Notes under the pieces: generated by a model | What the model saw: only the letters and a program-made list of their open reading frames with translations | Databases searched by the model: none | What the model was told of the DNA's origin: nothing | Part shown: piece after piece, positions 42,983 to 43,456 of the stretch | Layout of the letters: every line of letters begins with the position of its first letter | Position numbering within the stretch: position 1 is the first letter of the stretch | Made by a program: the position numbers and the translations under genes | Source: an uncultured Saprospiraceae bacterium | GTDB lineage: Bacteria; Bacteroidota; Bacteroidia; Chitinophagales; Saprospiraceae | Reading direction: 5' to 3' | DNA: 43,456 nucleotides | NCBI GenBank assembly: GCA_937921825.1 | Contig: CAKZVK010000117.1 | Span: forward strand, 1 to 43,456

Positions 42983-43456
42983 TCACTCCACCACAACTAT
43001 CCTCTTTGTATACACGACCCTCTCCTTATTCTGCTCAGGTACAAACTCCACAGAATACGTACTTGCTGCCAACTGTGACACATCTATCTTTTCCTCTTGA
43101 GTAGTTCCCTCCCGATGATACACGATCTGTCCACTCATATCTAAGATATAAAGTTTTCCTTGTTTGCTTTCTGGAAGCTCTACTGTCACATACTCACTAG
43201 CGGGACTAGGATAGACTGTCAGGTCTCTGCGCCACCACACCGTCTCTCCTACGATACTGACTATACTGGGGTCACACTTTTCTGCTTCGTCTACACGGAA
43301 GCGGGGGAAGTTAGGGAAAGAGCCTGTAGAGCTGAGATGTGGTAGTCTGATCGCACTCTGCTGGAAGTCGCAAGCTAGGCCTTTCTCATCTGGCTTATGG
43401 ATGACATGCATATAGTTATTACTACTGCCACCACGTACATAGATACGGCAGTCAGG
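42983..43456 (-). CDS. T9SS cargo protein, C-terminal fragment cut by window edge
   Basis: The frame is open through the last base, so the gene begins outside the window; 157 codons are visible. The first part (DCRIYVRGGSSNNYMHVIHK, then GLACDFQQSAIRLPHLS and FPNFPRFRV) is the end-piece found in Bacteroidota secreted proteins before the sorting domain, often after beta-propeller-like repeats. Residues about 85-157 are a T9SS type A tail (LTVYPSPASEYVTVELPE, GKLYILDMSGQIVYHREG, YTKRIVVVE). The ATG at 43411 is inside the protein. The catalytic or binding part, if any, is not in view. Confidence 0.88.
   Translation of the reverse strand, partial: PDCRIYVRGGSSNNYMHVIHKPDEKGLACDFQQSAIRLPHLSSTGSFPNFPRFRVDEAEKCDPSIVSIVGETVWWRRDLTVYPSPASEYVTVELPESKQGKLYILDMSGQIVYHREGTTQEEKIDVSQLAASTYSVEFVPEQNKERVVYTKRIVVVE

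Noticed and set aside
1-43456. CRISPR array, phage genes, rRNA or tRNA genes
   Set aside because: No regular short repeats with unique spacers, no phage structural genes, and no rRNA or tRNA signatures were seen on either strand.

Overview
The window reads as chromosomal DNA of a Bacteroidota species, most likely a marine or environmental gliding type of the Saprospiria kind. That rank is inference; the phylum is well supported. Support comes from several proteins ending in type IX secretion (T9SS) sorting tails, a T9SS plug-domain protein, SprB-type adhesin repeats, promoter boxes of the TAnnTTTG class in front of several genes, few visible Shine-Dalgarno sequences and several apparent TTG starts. 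No rRNA, tRNA or CRISPR array was seen.

Left end (1-5000) looks like accessory DNA: the 3' part of a nitroreductase, a small membrane protein and an AraC-type regulator; then a non-coding stretch, a HigB/HigA toxin-antitoxin pair flanked by near-identical 40-bp direct repeats, strong palindromes, and a hypothetical envelope protein. Next come a T9SS plug-domain protein (5173-6429) and a tandem array of 55-bp units split by a complete IS3-family element (6728-8024) that has inverted repeats, a 3-bp target duplication and an intact A6G frameshift signal.

The middle (8246-21723) is mostly housekeeping and envelope biology: a lipoprotein / ECF sigma factor / possible envelope-spanning anti-sigma-barrel operon; an ABC exporter pair (YbbA/YbbP type) divergent from a TesA-like GDSL esterase, the same layout as in E. 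coli; a DMT transporter; a STAS protein, HscB and the RseP protease; the rRNA methyltransferase RsmE; a DEAD-box helicase with an Arg-Asp repeat tail; and a DUF2147 protein.

The right half (22088-43456) is devoted to secretion and surface proteins. Two very large T9SS cargo genes converge: a 1852-residue M12B-like metalloprotease with 16 MopE-type Asp/Cys repeats, and a 3544-residue adhesin with nine SprB repeats, DUF11, lamin-tail, dockerin-like and cohesin-like parts. After these come a TfoX-N protein, a secreted thioredoxin-PKD protein with a T9SS tail, a lipoprotein, a putative HExxH zinc protein, and the C-terminal end of another T9SS cargo protein cut by the window edge. Together the window encodes part of the T9SS machinery, several of its cargos and an envelope stress/quality-control set (RseP, ECF sigma, ABC exporter).
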